From: an uncultured Thiodictyon sp.
Lineage (GTDB): Bacteria; Pseudomonadota; Gammaproteobacteria; Chromatiales; Chromatiaceae
DNA length: 64,000 nt
Reading direction: 5' to 3'
Assembly: GCF_903946935.1 (NCBI RefSeq)
Contig: NZ_CAJAXH010000021.1
Location: 30,205 to 94,204, forward strand
Shown: one piece after another, positions 55,108 through 63,769 of the stretch
Layout of the letters: every line of letters starts with the position of its first letter
Numbering within the stretch: position 1 is the stretch's first letter
Program-made: the position numbers and the translations under genes
Notes under the pieces: generated by a model
Told to the model about the DNA's origin: nothing
Database searches by the model: none
Seen by the model: the letters and a program-made list of their open reading frames with translations, nothing else

Positions 55108-55578
55108 ATGGCCGAGAACGATCAGATCACCGATGAGCGGCAGTTCGCCGTGCAGCGCATCTATACCAAGGACCTGTCCTTTGAGTCGCCGAATGCCCCC
55201 GAGGTCTTCCGCGGCGACTGGAAGCCCGAGAACGAACTCAACCTCAACACCAAGGTCAACCGGCTCGACGAGCAAACCTTTGAGGTCGTGTTGTCGGTCA
55301 CAGTGACCGCCAAGGTCGCCGACAAGACGGCCTTCATCGTCGAGGTCCATCAGGCCGGCATCTTTACCTTAGGCGGGTTTTCCGAACAGGAGCTCGGGCC
55401 CATGCTCGGCGCCTATTGCCCCAACCTGTTGTTTCCCTATGCGCGAGAGGTCGTATCGGACCTGGTGACCAAGGGCAGTTTCCCGCAACTGGTCCTCCAG
55501 CACGTCAGCTTCGACGCGCTCTTCGCCCAGCACCAGCAACAGGCCTTGGCCGAGGCCGAAGGGGCGCGTCCGCATTGA
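55108..55578 (+). CDS. secB: protein-export chaperone SecB
   Basis: 156 residues from ATG 55108. F-A-V-Q-R-I-Y-T-K-D-L-S-F-E-x-P, W-K-P-E-x-x-L-N-L-N-T and L-F-P-Y-A-R-E-V-V-S-D-L match SecB, the tetrameric chaperone that delivers preproteins to SecA. The glutaredoxin gene grxC that usually sits just before secB in this order is absent. Confidence 0.96.
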   Translation: MAENDQITDERQFAVQRIYTKDLSFESPNAPEVFRGDWKPENELNLNTKVNRLDEQTFEVVLSVTVTAKVADKTAFIVEVHQAGIFTLGGFSEQELGPMLGAYCPNLLFPYAREVVSDLVTKGSFPQLVLQHVSFDALFAQHQQQALAEAEGARPH

Positions 55579-56582
55579 CTTGCGTCCCGGCCTCCATCGC
55601 GGTCCTCGGCGCCGGTTCCTGGGGTACGGCCCTGGCGATACGGCTTTGCCGTAACGGCCATCGCGTGCGCCTGTGGGGGAATGAGCCCGAGCAGATCGCC
55701 GAGCTGCGCACGCACGGCGAAAACCGGCGCTTTCTGCCGGGCGTGGCGTTTCCCCCCGGGATCGTTCCACTCGATTCGCTCGAAGCGTCCCTGGACGGCG
55801 CCACGCATTGCCTGGCGGTCGTACCGAGCCATGCCTTCGCCGAGGTGATTACCGCACTGGCGCGGTGCTTGCCGCGGGGCATCGGGCTCGCCTGGGCGAC
55901 CAAGGGACTGGAGCCCCAGAGCGGCGCACTCCTGCACACGCTGGCCCAGCGGGGGTTGCCCGGTGAGCGCCTGGCGATCGTCTCAGGCCCCAGTTTCGCC
56001 CGGGAGGTCGCCGTCGGGCTACCCACCGCGGTGACGGTCGCCTCTGCCGACCCCGACTTTGCCGGCCTCATCGCGAGTCTGCTGCACGGTGAGCGCTTCC
56101 GCGCCTACACCAGTTCGGACTTGGTGGGGGTGGAGGTCTGCGGTGCCGCGAAGAACGTCCTGGCCATTGCCACCGGGATCGCCGATGGCCTGGGGTTCGG
56201 GGCCAACACCCGCGCGGCCTTGATTACACGGGGGCTCACCGAGTTGATCCGACTCGGCACCGCCTTGGGCGGCCGGCGCGAGACCTTCATGGGGCTGGCC
56301 GGGGTCGGCGACTTGGTCTTGACCTGTACCGACGACCAATCGCGTAATCGGCGCCTCGGACTGGCCTTAGCCCGGGGCAGCAATGTCGAGCAGGCGCGGG
56401 CCGCCATCGGGCAGGAGGTCGAAGGCGTGGTGACTGCGCTGGCCGTGCGCGCACTCGCGCACCGACTCGGGGTTGAGATGCCCATCAGCGAACAGGTCTA
56501 TCAGGTGCTTTATTCGGGGGTGTCGCCGCTCGATGCCACCGCCGCCCTGCTCGAGCGCGAACCCAAAGCCGAGTTTTGCTAA
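55575..56582 (+). CDS. gpsA: glycerol-3-phosphate dehydrogenase [NAD(P)+]
   Basis: 335 residues from TTG 55575, which overlaps the secB stop (TTGA). NAD-binding G-A-G-S-W-G-T-A-L-A at 12-21, S-G-P-S-F-A near 137, and catalytic Lys in G-A-A-K-N-V-L-A-I near 190. Makes glycerol-3-phosphate for phospholipid synthesis in the cytosol. secB-gpsA-trmL neighbours are conserved in gammaproteobacteria. Confidence 0.95.
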   Translation: MTCVPASIAVLGAGSWGTALAIRLCRNGHRVRLWGNEPEQIAELRTHGENRRFLPGVAFPPGIVPLDSLEASLDGATHCLAVVPSHAFAEVITALARCLPRGIGLAWATKGLEPQSGALLHTLAQRGLPGERLAIVSGPSFAREVAVGLPTAVTVASADPDFAGLIASLLHGERFRAYTSSDLVGVEVCGAAKNVLAIATGIADGLGFGANTRAALITRGLTELIRLGTALGGRRETFMGLAGVGDLVLTCTDDQSRNRRLGLALARGSNVEQARAAIGQEVEGVVTALAVRALAHRLGVEMPISEQVYQVLYSGVSPLDATAALLEREPKAEFC

Positions 56583-56599
56583 ACTAAATCCGGGAATTG

Positions 56600-56730
56600 C
56601 TCACGCCAAGGCGCCAAGCTCGCCAAGAAAGACAAAAGCGTAGATCGACTCCTCAAATCACCCGCCAGGTGAATGGCCAGAGGCTGGTAACGCATTGAAA
56701 ATGCTTGGCGAGCTTGGCGCCTTGGCGTGA
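56600..56730 (+). repeat. 131-bp palindromic element, copy H
   Basis: CTCACGCCAAGGCGCCAAG / CTTGGCGCCTTGGCGTGA arms, TCACCCGCCAGGTGA hairpin and GGTAACGCATTGAAAA block. The left flank CTAAATCCGGGAATTG starts one base after the gpsA stop; the right flank CAACTGCTCTTT follows. Lies between convergent gpsA and trmL. Confidence 0.92.
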
Positions 56731-56748
56731 CAACTGCTCTTTCTCGGG

Positions 56749-57225
56749 TTAACCCTCCGGCGTGCCGGCGCCGGCGAAATCCAATTGTCGCCAGGCCTCG
56801 AACAGGACCACTGCGGCCGCGTTGGAGAGGTTCAGGCTGCGGTTGTCGGGCCTCATGGGTAGCCGCAGGCGCCGCTCGGCGGGCAGCCCGTCGAGCAGTT
56901 CGCGGGGCAGGCCGCGGGTCTCTGGCCCGAACAGGAAGCAGTCCCCCGGCTGAAAGAGCGGCGTGTCGTAGCGGACCCGACCCCGGGTGCTGAGTGCGTA
57001 GACCCGGGCGCCCGGGAGACCGGACAGGCACTGCGGCAACGAAGGATGTACCAGCATCTCGACCCACTCACGGTAATCGAGTCCCGCGCGTCGCAACAAC
57101 CGATCCTCCAGGCTGAAACCCAACGGCTCGATCAGATGCAGCCGCGCGCCGACGTTGGCACAGAGACGGATGATATTTCCGGTATTTGGCGGGATTTCCG
57201 GCTGGAACAGGATGAGATTAAACAT
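56749..57225 (-). CDS. trmL: tRNA (cytidine(34)-2'-O)-methyltransferase TrmL
   Basis: 158 residues, SPOUT fold. N terminus I-L-F-Q-P-E-I-P-P-N-T-G-N-I-I-R-L-C-A-N, G-D-C-F-L-F-G-P-E-T-R-G-L and the knot end S-L-N-L-S-N-A-A-A-V-V-L-F-E identify TrmL, which methylates the wobble C/U of tRNA-Leu isoacceptors. Confidence 0.95.
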   Translation of the reverse strand: MFNLILFQPEIPPNTGNIIRLCANVGARLHLIEPLGFSLEDRLLRRAGLDYREWVEMLVHPSLPQCLSGLPGARVYALSTRGRVRYDTPLFQPGDCFLFGPETRGLPRELLDGLPAERRLRLPMRPDNRSLNLSNAAAVVLFEAWRQLDFAGAGTPEG

Positions 57226-57250
57226 TTTTTCAACCTAAGTCCGGGAATCG

Positions 57251-57382
57251 CTCACGCCAAGGCGTCAAGTTCGCAAATAAATACAGTAGGATAGGCAAAT
57301 TCGCTAGATCGCCCTCCGGGTGCGTGGCGCAACGCCGATAACGCACTGAAAAACCTTGGCGCGCTTGGCGCCTTGGCGTGAG
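57251..57382 (+). repeat. 131-bp palindromic element, copy I
   Basis: Arms CTCACGCCAAGGCGTCAAG and CTTGGCGCCTTGGCGTGAG, GATAACGCACTGAAAA block, CGCCCTCCGGGTGCG central hairpin, flank CTAAGTCCGGGAATCG. Only 520 bp from copy H, with trmL between them. It lies between divergent trmL and the small ORF at 57500. Confidence 0.9.
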
Positions 57383-57499
57383 ATAGTCGGGCTAGGGCGC
57401 ATCGGGTTGACCCGGGCGGCGGGTCAGGTGGTATATTAAGACTTCCGCAAATACTAAAGCAGCGGTCCCCTTCCAATTATCCCCCTGTCGGAGGCTTTC

Positions 57500-57724
57500 G
57501 TGAGCGATATCGATGCGTTGAACCAAGAGAAACAGGCCCTGATCCAGCAGATGCTGGGGTTGCAAAGACGGTTTATCGAACACGAGCATCAGCACGGCAT
57601 CAGCGGCAAAGACTACTGGGCGGCGAGCGAGGGGATGTTGGTGAATTATCGCCAAGAATACAAGGCGATGGCCAACCGGGTGGTCGACCTCGCCCACCAG
57701 ATCGTCGGCTCATCGCGCATCTAG
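57500..57724 (+). CDS. conserved small protein, unknown function
   Basis: 74 residues from GTG 57500 with a strong CGGAGG nine bases upstream, supporting translation. The sequence is soluble, helical and charged (D-I-D-A-L-N-Q-E-K-Q-A-L-I-Q-Q-M, H-E-H-Q-H-G-I-S-G-K-D-Y-W). I do not recognise a domain. Convergent with ntrC, ending next to its stop. Confidence 0.75.
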   Translation: MSDIDALNQEKQALIQQMLGLQRRFIEHEHQHGISGKDYWAASEGMLVNYRQEYKAMANRVVDLAHQIVGSSRI

Positions 57725-59143
57725 TCATTCCTCCAGCGGGTCACGCGCCAGCTCGAGCGCAAGCTCTTTGATCTTGCGCGTCAGGGTGTTGCGACCCCAG
57801 CCCAAGAGCCGGGCCGCGTCCTGACGACGCCCGCCGGTGTGTTCGAGCGCCGCCTGGATCAGAATCGTCTCGAACGCGGGCAGGGCCTGGTCAAGCAGGG
57901 TGCCTTGGCCGCGCTTGAGGCTCTGGCGCGCCCAGCGTCGGAACACCGTCTCCCAGGGTTCGTCGACACCGCTCTGGGTGCTGACCGCGTTGAGCTCCGG
58001 CGGCAGGTCCTCGGCGTGGACCTCCTTGCTGGATGCCATCACGGTCAACCAGCGCGCCGTGTTTTCGAGCTGGCGCACATTACCCGGCCAATCGAGGCGC
58101 TGGAGTTGCTCGATCGCGCTCGGTAACAGCACTTTAGTCTCACAGCCGAGTTCCTTCGCCGCCTGGACGAGGAAGTGACGCATCAACAGCGGGATGTCCT
58201 CGCGGCGATCGCGCAGGGCGGGGAGCTGGATGCGGATCACGTTCAGACGGTGGAACAGGTCCTCGCGAAATCGTCCCTGACGCGCCAATTCATCCAGGTT
58301 CTGATGGGTCGCCGCAATAATTCGCACGTCCACCCGGATCGGCGCGGTCCCGCCGACGCGATAAAACTCCCCATCGGATAGGACCCGCAGCAGCCGCGTC
58401 TGAAGTTCGGCCGGCATATCGCCGATTTCATCGAGAAAGAGGGTCCCCCTATCCGCTTGCTCGAAGCGCCCTTCGCGTCGTGCCTGGGCCCCGGTGAAGG
58501 CGCCGCGCTCATGCCCGAACAGCTCGGATTCCAACAGGTCACGAGGAATCGCGGCCATATTCAGGGCGATGAACGGGCGGTCGGCGCGCGGGCTATGGCG
58601 GTGCAGGGCACGGGCGACCAGCTCTTTACCGGTACCGGATTCCCCGTTGATCAAGACAGTGATATTGGAGCGCGCAAGTCGGCCGACGGCGCGAAAAACA
58701 TCCTGCATGGCCGGCGCTTCGCCGAGAATTTCCGGTCGATCGAGCACCGGGAGTTCCTCGACGCTATCGGTGCGTACGCGACGACAGGCCCTGGCCACCT
58801 GAGCGACGGCCTCATCGATGTCGAAGGGCTTCGGCAGATACTCGAAGGCCCCGCCGTGAAAGGCGGAGACCGCGCTGTCCAGGTCGGAGTGGGCGGTCAT
58901 GATGATGACCGGCAGGCCCGAATAACGGGCGGTAACCTGTCGCAGCAGGTCTAAGCCATTGATGCCGGGCATGCGGATATCGGACAGAATCGCATCCGGC
59001 TGTTCCCGCTCCAAGGCCTCCATGACGCCGACACCATTGGAGAAGCAAGTCACGTGCATCTCGGCCTTGCGCAGCGCGCGCTCCAGGACCCAACGGATCG
59101 AGCGGTCGTCGTCGATCACCCACACCCGGGGTTCTCTAATCAT
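57725..59143 (-). CDS. glnG: nitrogen regulation response regulator NtrC
   Basis: 472 residues from ATG 59143. Receiver with Asp in I-L-S-D-I-R-M-P-G near 54, sigma-54 AAA+ core with G-E-S-G-T-G-K-E near 170 and G-A-F-T-G-A near 218, and a Fis-type helix-turn-helix at the end (R-R-Q-D-A-A-R-L-L-G-W-G-R-N-T-L-T-R-K). Activates sigma-54 promoters such as the one upstream of glnA when phosphorylated by NtrB. Overlaps ntrB by 8 bases. Confidence 0.95.
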   Translation of the reverse strand: MIREPRVWVIDDDRSIRWVLERALRKAEMHVTCFSNGVGVMEALEREQPDAILSDIRMPGINGLDLLRQVTARYSGLPVIIMTAHSDLDSAVSAFHGGAFEYLPKPFDIDEAVAQVARACRRVRTDSVEELPVLDRPEILGEAPAMQDVFRAVGRLARSNITVLINGESGTGKELVARALHRHSPRADRPFIALNMAAIPRDLLESELFGHERGAFTGAQARREGRFEQADRGTLFLDEIGDMPAELQTRLLRVLSDGEFYRVGGTAPIRVDVRIIAATHQNLDELARQGRFREDLFHRLNVIRIQLPALRDRREDIPLLMRHFLVQAAKELGCETKVLLPSAIEQLQRLDWPGNVRQLENTARWLTVMASSKEVHAEDLPPELNAVSTQSGVDEPWETVFRRWARQSLKRGQGTLLDQALPAFETILIQAALEHTGGRRQDAARLLGWGRNTLTRKIKELALELARDPLEE

Positions 59144-60203
59144 GTTCCGTCTCCAGCGGCAAATAAACGTAAAACCGGGTTTCCCCGGGGCGACTGTCGC
59201 ATTCAATCAGCCCCCCGTGTTGGTTGATGAGCTCCTGGGCGATCGGCAGTCCCAGCCCGGTGCCTCCGGGGTGTCCGGAAATCATCGGGAAAAAGATCTG
59301 GTCCTTGATGTCCTCGGGTATCCCGGGTCCATCGTCACTCACCTCAGTGATGAGCACCAGGCGATGGCGCCGATTGCCGATCGTGAACTGGCGCATCACG
59401 CGCGTGCGCAACACCACGGTACCGGCCGTGCCGGCCGCGGCCGCGGCGTTGCGCGCGATGTTCAATAAGGCCTGAATCAGACGGTCCTGGTCGGCGGTAA
59501 ACTCCGGGATGCTCGGGTCGTAGTCGCGCTGGACCGCTGGACCCGATGGATTTTCGGCGAGAATCAGGCCGCGTACATGTTCGAGTACGGTATGAATGTT
59601 GAGTCGTGACCGGATTGGCATCCGGTTTGGCCCGATCATCCGATTCATCAGGGCCTGTAGCCGATCGGCCTCTTCGATAATGATGCGGGTATATTCTCTC
59701 AGCCCCGGGTCGGGGAGTTCCCGTTCCAGGAGTTGGGCCGCGCCGCGCAGGCCGCCAAGCGGATTTTTGATCTCATGGGCGAGTCCCTTAATCAGCGCCT
59801 GCGTGGCCTGATGCTGAGACAGCAGATGCTCCTCACGGGTGATGCGTAGCTGCCGGTCCACCTGATGTAATTCCACCAGCAGTTCGGCCTCCGCATCAAA
59901 ATGGTGCATCGGCAACACCGTACAATTCACCGTGATGGTGTGCCCATCCAGGCGCGTGACGTTGAGCTCCCGATCGGTAAAGGGGTGTCGAGAACGCAAG
60001 GCCTCAGTGAGCCGCTGCTCCACCTTGGTATCCGGGCAAGGAAGGACGTTGACCGCGTGCAGACCGATGACATGACGGGCGCTGAACTGGAACAGCATCT
60101 CGGCCGCCGGGTTCAGATATTTGAGGCACAGGTCGGCGCCGAACAGCATGACCGCCGTATTCAAGTGGTCCAGCACCGTTTGTTCGAGCAGAGATTTAGC
60201 CAC
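59136..60203 (-). CDS. glnL: nitrogen sensor kinase/phosphatase NtrB
   Basis: 355 residues. N-terminal PAS domain (about 10-120), phospho-His in G-L-A-H-E-I-K-N-P-L-G-G near 140, N-box L-L-N-I-A-R-N-A-A and G-boxes D-D-G-P-G-I and G-T-G-L-G-L-P. Cytosolic partner of PII that controls NtrC. Downstream of the DUF4124 gene and glnA. Confidence 0.94.
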   Translation of the reverse strand: MAKSLLEQTVLDHLNTAVMLFGADLCLKYLNPAAEMLFQFSARHVIGLHAVNVLPCPDTKVEQRLTEALRSRHPFTDRELNVTRLDGHTITVNCTVLPMHHFDAEAELLVELHQVDRQLRITREEHLLSQHQATQALIKGLAHEIKNPLGGLRGAAQLLERELPDPGLREYTRIIIEEADRLQALMNRMIGPNRMPIRSRLNIHTVLEHVRGLILAENPSGPAVQRDYDPSIPEFTADQDRLIQALLNIARNAAAAAGTAGTVVLRTRVMRQFTIGNRRHRLVLITEVSDDGPGIPEDIKDQIFFPMISGHPGGTGLGLPIAQELINQHGGLIECDSRPGETRFYVYLPLETEHD

Positions 60204-60233
60204 GTTGCTGAGAGTCCTGTCGTGGCGAAGGCG

Positions 60234-60749
60234 TTATGGCAACACGCCAGGCGGGAGGGGCTTGCGCAGTTGAAAGCTCACGGTGGGCGTGCGCGCGACG
60301 ATCATCCCCAGGATATTGCGAATCTGGGCGGCGATCTCATGGTTGCCGAAGGCGACACCGGTCAGGGTGAATTGCGTCACGGCCGTCTTTTCCGTTTGGA
60401 CAGGGACCCCGTCCAAGACTAACTCCAACTGCTGCCCTGTGATCATGGGGGGGGCTATAAGTAGATTGACGTCCAGGTTATCCTGCAACTGGCGCAGTAT
60501 CTTATTTGACCCTGGCGACAAGACGGAGAATTTGGAATAGGGGCCAAGTAACGGCTTGGTGTCCGCCTCTTCGGGCGCCGCGGTCTCGTCCGTATCTGCT
60601 GCTGATTCTGCTGCCGATTCAGTCGACTCAACGCTCGTCTGGGGGCGATCGGAGAACTGGGTTCGGCCCTCGGCATCGACCCACTTAAAAATCTGCGCGG
60701 ATGCGCACGGCGCAATGGTCAAAAAAAGGACAGTCAAGACCCGCAGCAT
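60234..60749 (-). CDS. DUF4124-domain exported protein
   Basis: 171 residues with a signal peptide cleaved near A-S-A-Q, followed by the DUF4124 core I-F-K-W-V-D-A-E-G-R-T-Q-F-S-D-R-P. An acidic Glu/Ala/Asp/Thr linker (40-70) leads to a C-terminal beta-rich region. Function unknown. It lies between glnA and ntrB, a position seen in other gammaproteobacteria. Confidence 0.85.
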   Translation of the reverse strand: MLRVLTVLFLTIAPCASAQIFKWVDAEGRTQFSDRPQTSVESTESAAESAADTDETAAPEEADTKPLLGPYSKFSVLSPGSNKILRQLQDNLDVNLLIAPPMITGQQLELVLDGVPVQTEKTAVTQFTLTGVAFGNHEIAAQIRNILGMIVARTPTVSFQLRKPLPPGVLP

Positions 60750-60785
60750 GGATATAGGATCGCCGGCTTTCCTACTTGACGCCTT

Positions 60786-60810
60786 CCGGCGCCCCGCAAC
60801 GGGGCGCCGG
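60786..60810 (-). terminator. hairpin after glnA
   Basis: CCGGCGCCCCG / CGGGGCGCCGG form a perfect 11-bp stem with loop CAA, 24 bases beyond the glnA stop. No U-tract follows on the minus strand, so termination strength is uncertain; it may act as an mRNA 3' barrier. Confidence 0.55.
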
Positions 60811-60833
60811 GTAGGCGTCGGGTTACTGCGGCC

Positions 60834-62237
60834 TTACAGGCTGTAGTAGAGGTCGAACTCGACCGGATGCGTGGTCATGCGCAGGCGCGTGACTTCCTGC
60901 ATCTTCAGATCAATGTACGCATCGATCAGATCGTCGGTAAAGACGCCACCGGCCGTCAGGAATTCCCGGTCGTTATTCAGTGCCTCGAGCGCCATATCCA
61001 GCGAGTGGCACACGGTCGGGATGGCCTTGGCCTCCTCGGCGGGCAGGTCGTAGAGGTCCTTGTCCATCGCATCGCCGGGATGGATCTTGTTTTGAATGCC
61101 GTCGAGTCCGGCCAGCAGCATGGCGGAGAACGCCAGATAGGGGTTGCCGGTGCAGTCCGGGAAGCGGACCTCGATGCGGCGGGCCTTGGGGCTGGATACA
61201 TGCGGGATGCGGATCGACGCCGAACGATTGCGCGCCGAATACGCGAGCATCACTGGGGCCTCAAAGCCCGGGACCAACCGCTTATAGGAGTTGGTCGAGG
61301 CATTGGTGAAGGCGTTCAGCGCCCGGGCGTGCTTGATGATGCCCCCGATGTAATACAGCGCCGTTTCGGACAGGCCGCCGTACTTGTCGCCGGCGAACAG
61401 GTTCACGCCGCCCTTGCTGAGCGATTGGTGGACATGCATGCCGGTGCCGTTGTCGCCGACCATCGGCTTGGGCATGAAGGTCACGGTCTTGCCCCAGCCG
61501 TGGGCGACATTCCACACCGCGTATTTCTGAACCTGGTTCCAGTCCGCCCGCTGTACCAGCGAAGAGAACCCGGTGCCGATCTCACACTGTCCGGCAGTCG
61601 CGACCTCGTGGTGATGAACCTCGACCGGCACACCCATCTCTTCGAGGGCCAGACACATGGCGGCCCGCAGGTCGTTCAATGAGTCGACCGGGGGCACCGG
61701 AAAGTAGCCGCCCTTCACACCCGGGCGATGCCCCATGTTGCCGTCGGCAAAGACGCGCTCGGAATTCCACTCGGCCTCGTCGGAGTCGACCTTATAGAAA
61801 CAGCCGCCCATGTTGGCGCCCCAACGGACGTCGTCGAACACGAAAAATTCGAGTTCCGGGCCGAAATAAGCGGCATCCGCAATACCTGTGGACTTCAGGT
61901 AGGCCTCGGCGCGCTTGGCCAGCGAACGCGGGTCGCGCTCGTAGCCCTGCATGGTGTGCGGCTCAAGGATGTCGCAGCGAATAATCAGGGTGTTTTCGTC
62001 GGCGAAGGGGTCCATGACGGCGGTGTCGGCTTCCGGCATCAGCACCATGTCCGATTCTTGGATGCCCTTCCAGCCGGCGATCGATGAACCATCGAACATC
62101 TTGCCATCCTTGAACATGTCCTCGTCGATCAGCGACGCGGGCAATGAGACGTGCTGCTCCTTGCCTCTGGTATCCGTAAAGCGGAGATCAACGAACTTGA
62201 CCTCGTGTTCTTTGATCATCTTCAGGACATCTGCCAT
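60834..62237 (-). CDS. glnA: glutamine synthetase type I
   Basis: 467 residues from ATG 62237. Contains D-G-S-S-I-A-G-W, the N-G-S-G-like [14 protein letters not shown] catalytic region, and the adenylylation Tyr in K-D-L-Y-D-L-P near 398, so it is probably regulated by GlnE. Makes glutamine from glutamate, ATP and ammonia. Upstream lie a sigma-54 promoter and NtrC sites. Confidence 0.97.
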   Translation of the reverse strand: MADVLKMIKEHEVKFVDLRFTDTRGKEQHVSLPASLIDEDMFKDGKMFDGSSIAGWKGIQESDMVLMPEADTAVMDPFADENTLIIRCDILEPHTMQGYERDPRSLAKRAEAYLKSTGIADAAYFGPELEFFVFDDVRWGANMGGCFYKVDSDEAEWNSERVFADGNMGHRPGVKGGYFPVPPVDSLNDLRAAMCLALEEMGVPVEVHHHEVATAGQCEIGTGFSSLVQRADWNQVQKYAVWNVAHGWGKTVTFMPKPMVGDNGTGMHVHQSLSKGGVNLFAGDKYGGLSETALYYIGGIIKHARALNAFTNASTNSYKRLVPGFEAPVMLAYSARNRSASIRIPHVSSPKARRIEVRFPDCTGNPYLAFSAMLLAGLDGIQNKIHPGDAMDKDLYDLPAEEAKAIPTVCHSLDMALEALNNDREFLTAGGVFTDDLIDAYIDLKMQEVTRLRMTTHPVEFDLYYSL

Positions 62238-62467
62238 CGAATCATCTCCAATGCTGACTTGATTAAGTGGTGCGGCACGCCGTGGGGCGGCCTCTGGTCG
62301 TGTGGTGTTGTCGACTTCCACATCCTCGGGCGCGAAGCGTAGCAGGTCGAGGGGGGCGCTGCACGCCCGGCCCGCGGCCTGCGCCCGGCAACCGTTCAGC
62401 AAGTCGCGGCGGTGCGCGGCGGGTGGTGGTTGCGATCAGGGGCGCGGTGGTCAGTCCTGTCAGCTAA

Positions 62468-62483
62468 AGCATGTATCGGGCCA
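62468..62483 (-). promoter_or_regulatory. sigma-54 promoter of glnA
   Basis: On the minus strand the sequence is TGGCCCGATACATGCT, with GG and GC correctly spaced by 10 bases (-24/-12) and most of the TGGCACG-N4-TTGCW consensus. Transcription would start near 62457, about 220 bases before glnA. Confidence 0.65.
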
Positions 62484-62590
62484 AATGCCGGATGCAGTCC
62501 TCATCCAGCCCCCCAGCGTGGCCTGACGTTGGTGCTCCGACGCCTGTTCGATGAATCGCCGGGCCGCCACTGGGGCCCGGCTTGGGTAGC

Positions 62591-62636
62591 GCACTGAAAT
62601 GGACTGGTCGCCGGGGTGCGCGCACCAAGGCGGTGC
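62591..62636. promoter_or_regulatory. two NtrC-binding sites upstream of glnA
   Basis: GCACC-AAGGC-GGTGC at 62622-62636 fits the NtrC consensus exactly. A weaker GCACT-GAAAT-GGACT lies at 62591-62605, 31 bp away (three helical turns, as at E. coli glnA). They lie about 135-180 bp upstream of the predicted start, a normal enhancer distance. Confidence 0.6.
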
Positions 62637-62779
62637 GTGGTGGCTGGCTGCGTCGGGGGCTTCGCAACCTCGGCCCCAACCGGCTATCCGTGTAAAATTC
62701 TGCTCAGATTCTGGTCAGACGGCCGCGGTAATGGCCCATGGCCGACAGGCATGGGTGTCTGGAGTGCATGGGGGTAGCG

Positions 62780-63769
62780 ATGCCGACGGTCTTCATCTCA
62801 TCGACCAGCGTCGATCTCAAGCCGTTTCGTGAGCAGGCGTTCAAGGCCTGGATCGATGCCCGCGGCCTGCGGCGGACCTTCGCCACCCTGGCCGAGCTCA
62901 AGCTGGAGGTGGCGCGGGCGCTGACGCACTGGCTCGGACAGCAGGGCGGTACGGCCACGCCGACCCCGATCACCGGGCCGCCCTCGATCCCCCCGGCCTA
63001 TCTGGCATGGTTGCGCCGCACCTATAGCGGCGTCGATCTGCTCGGCCAGGATACCCAACAAGGCCAGGCCGTGACCCTGAGTCAGGTCTATTGCCCGGCG
63101 GTGACGACACCCGCGGCGCCGCCCGCAAAGGCGCGTCAACCCCAGGACCAGGAGCAGCCACCGCCGACCCTGCTCCTGGAACGCATCGACGCGGGCTCCC
63201 TCTACTGCCCGGCCCCGCCCGGGGCCGGCAAGTCTACCTTCTGTCGCTGGGCGGTCCTGCAAAGCATCCCCGGCACCCCGGCCGCCCAGGCGGTCCCGCC
63301 CCCGGAGGGCTTCGCCGAGCCCACCCCCGCAAACCTGCGCACGCGCCTACCCCTGTTGGTGCCGTTGCGTGAATTCTGGGAGGCGATGGACTGCGGCCAG
63401 GGCCGCCGCCACTGGTGCCGTGACGAACTCACCCAGACCTTGGCTACCTGGGTGGATGGCCGCTTGCGACCCGACGGACTCGACGGCGCTCTGCTCCAAG
63501 CGCATCTGGCCGCCGGCAGTGCCTTCCTGCTCCTCGACGGACTGGACGAGGTGCCGATCTCGCAGGTGCGCGACGGCGTGAGCGTCTATCCGCGCGCCCT
63601 GCTGCTCGCGGGCCTCGCCGACGCACTGCCGCACTGGGAGCAGGCCGGCAACCGGATACTCCTCTCCAGCCGACCCTACGGACTCGACGCGGGCGGACTG
63701 GCCAGACTGGGCCTGCCGCGCGCGCCGCTGGAGCCGCTGCCCGACAGCAGTTCCAAATTTGAAAGCTGA
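62780..63769 (+). CDS. NACHT-domain conflict protein, truncated, with shortened DUF4062 N terminus
   Basis: 329 residues from ATG 62780 (GGGGG upstream). It opens M-P-T-V-F-I-S-S-T-S-V-D-L-K-P-F-R, the start of a DUF4062 domain, but after ~25 residues jumps to what looks like that domain's end (F-A-T-L-A-E-L-K-L-E-V), suggesting an internal deletion. NACHT follows: Walker A P-P-G-A-G-K-S-T-F near 155, Walker B A-F-L-L-L-D-G-L-D-E near 250, S-S-R-P-Y sensor. The frame leaves GC-rich coding sequence near 63745 and ends in AT-rich DNA, losing the winged-helix and sensor C terminus. Probably non-functional or a decayed anti-phage gene. Confidence 0.8.
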   Translation: MPTVFISSTSVDLKPFREQAFKAWIDARGLRRTFATLAELKLEVARALTHWLGQQGGTATPTPITGPPSIPPAYLAWLRRTYSGVDLLGQDTQQGQAVTLSQVYCPAVTTPAAPPAKARQPQDQEQPPPTLLLERIDAGSLYCPAPPGAGKSTFCRWAVLQSIPGTPAAQAVPPPEGFAEPTPANLRTRLPLLVPLREFWEAMDCGQGRRHWCRDELTQTLATWVDGRLRPDGLDGALLQAHLAAGSAFLLLDGLDEVPISQVRDGVSVYPRALLLAGLADALPHWEQAGNRILLSSRPYGLDAGGLARLGLPRAPLEPLPDSSSKFES

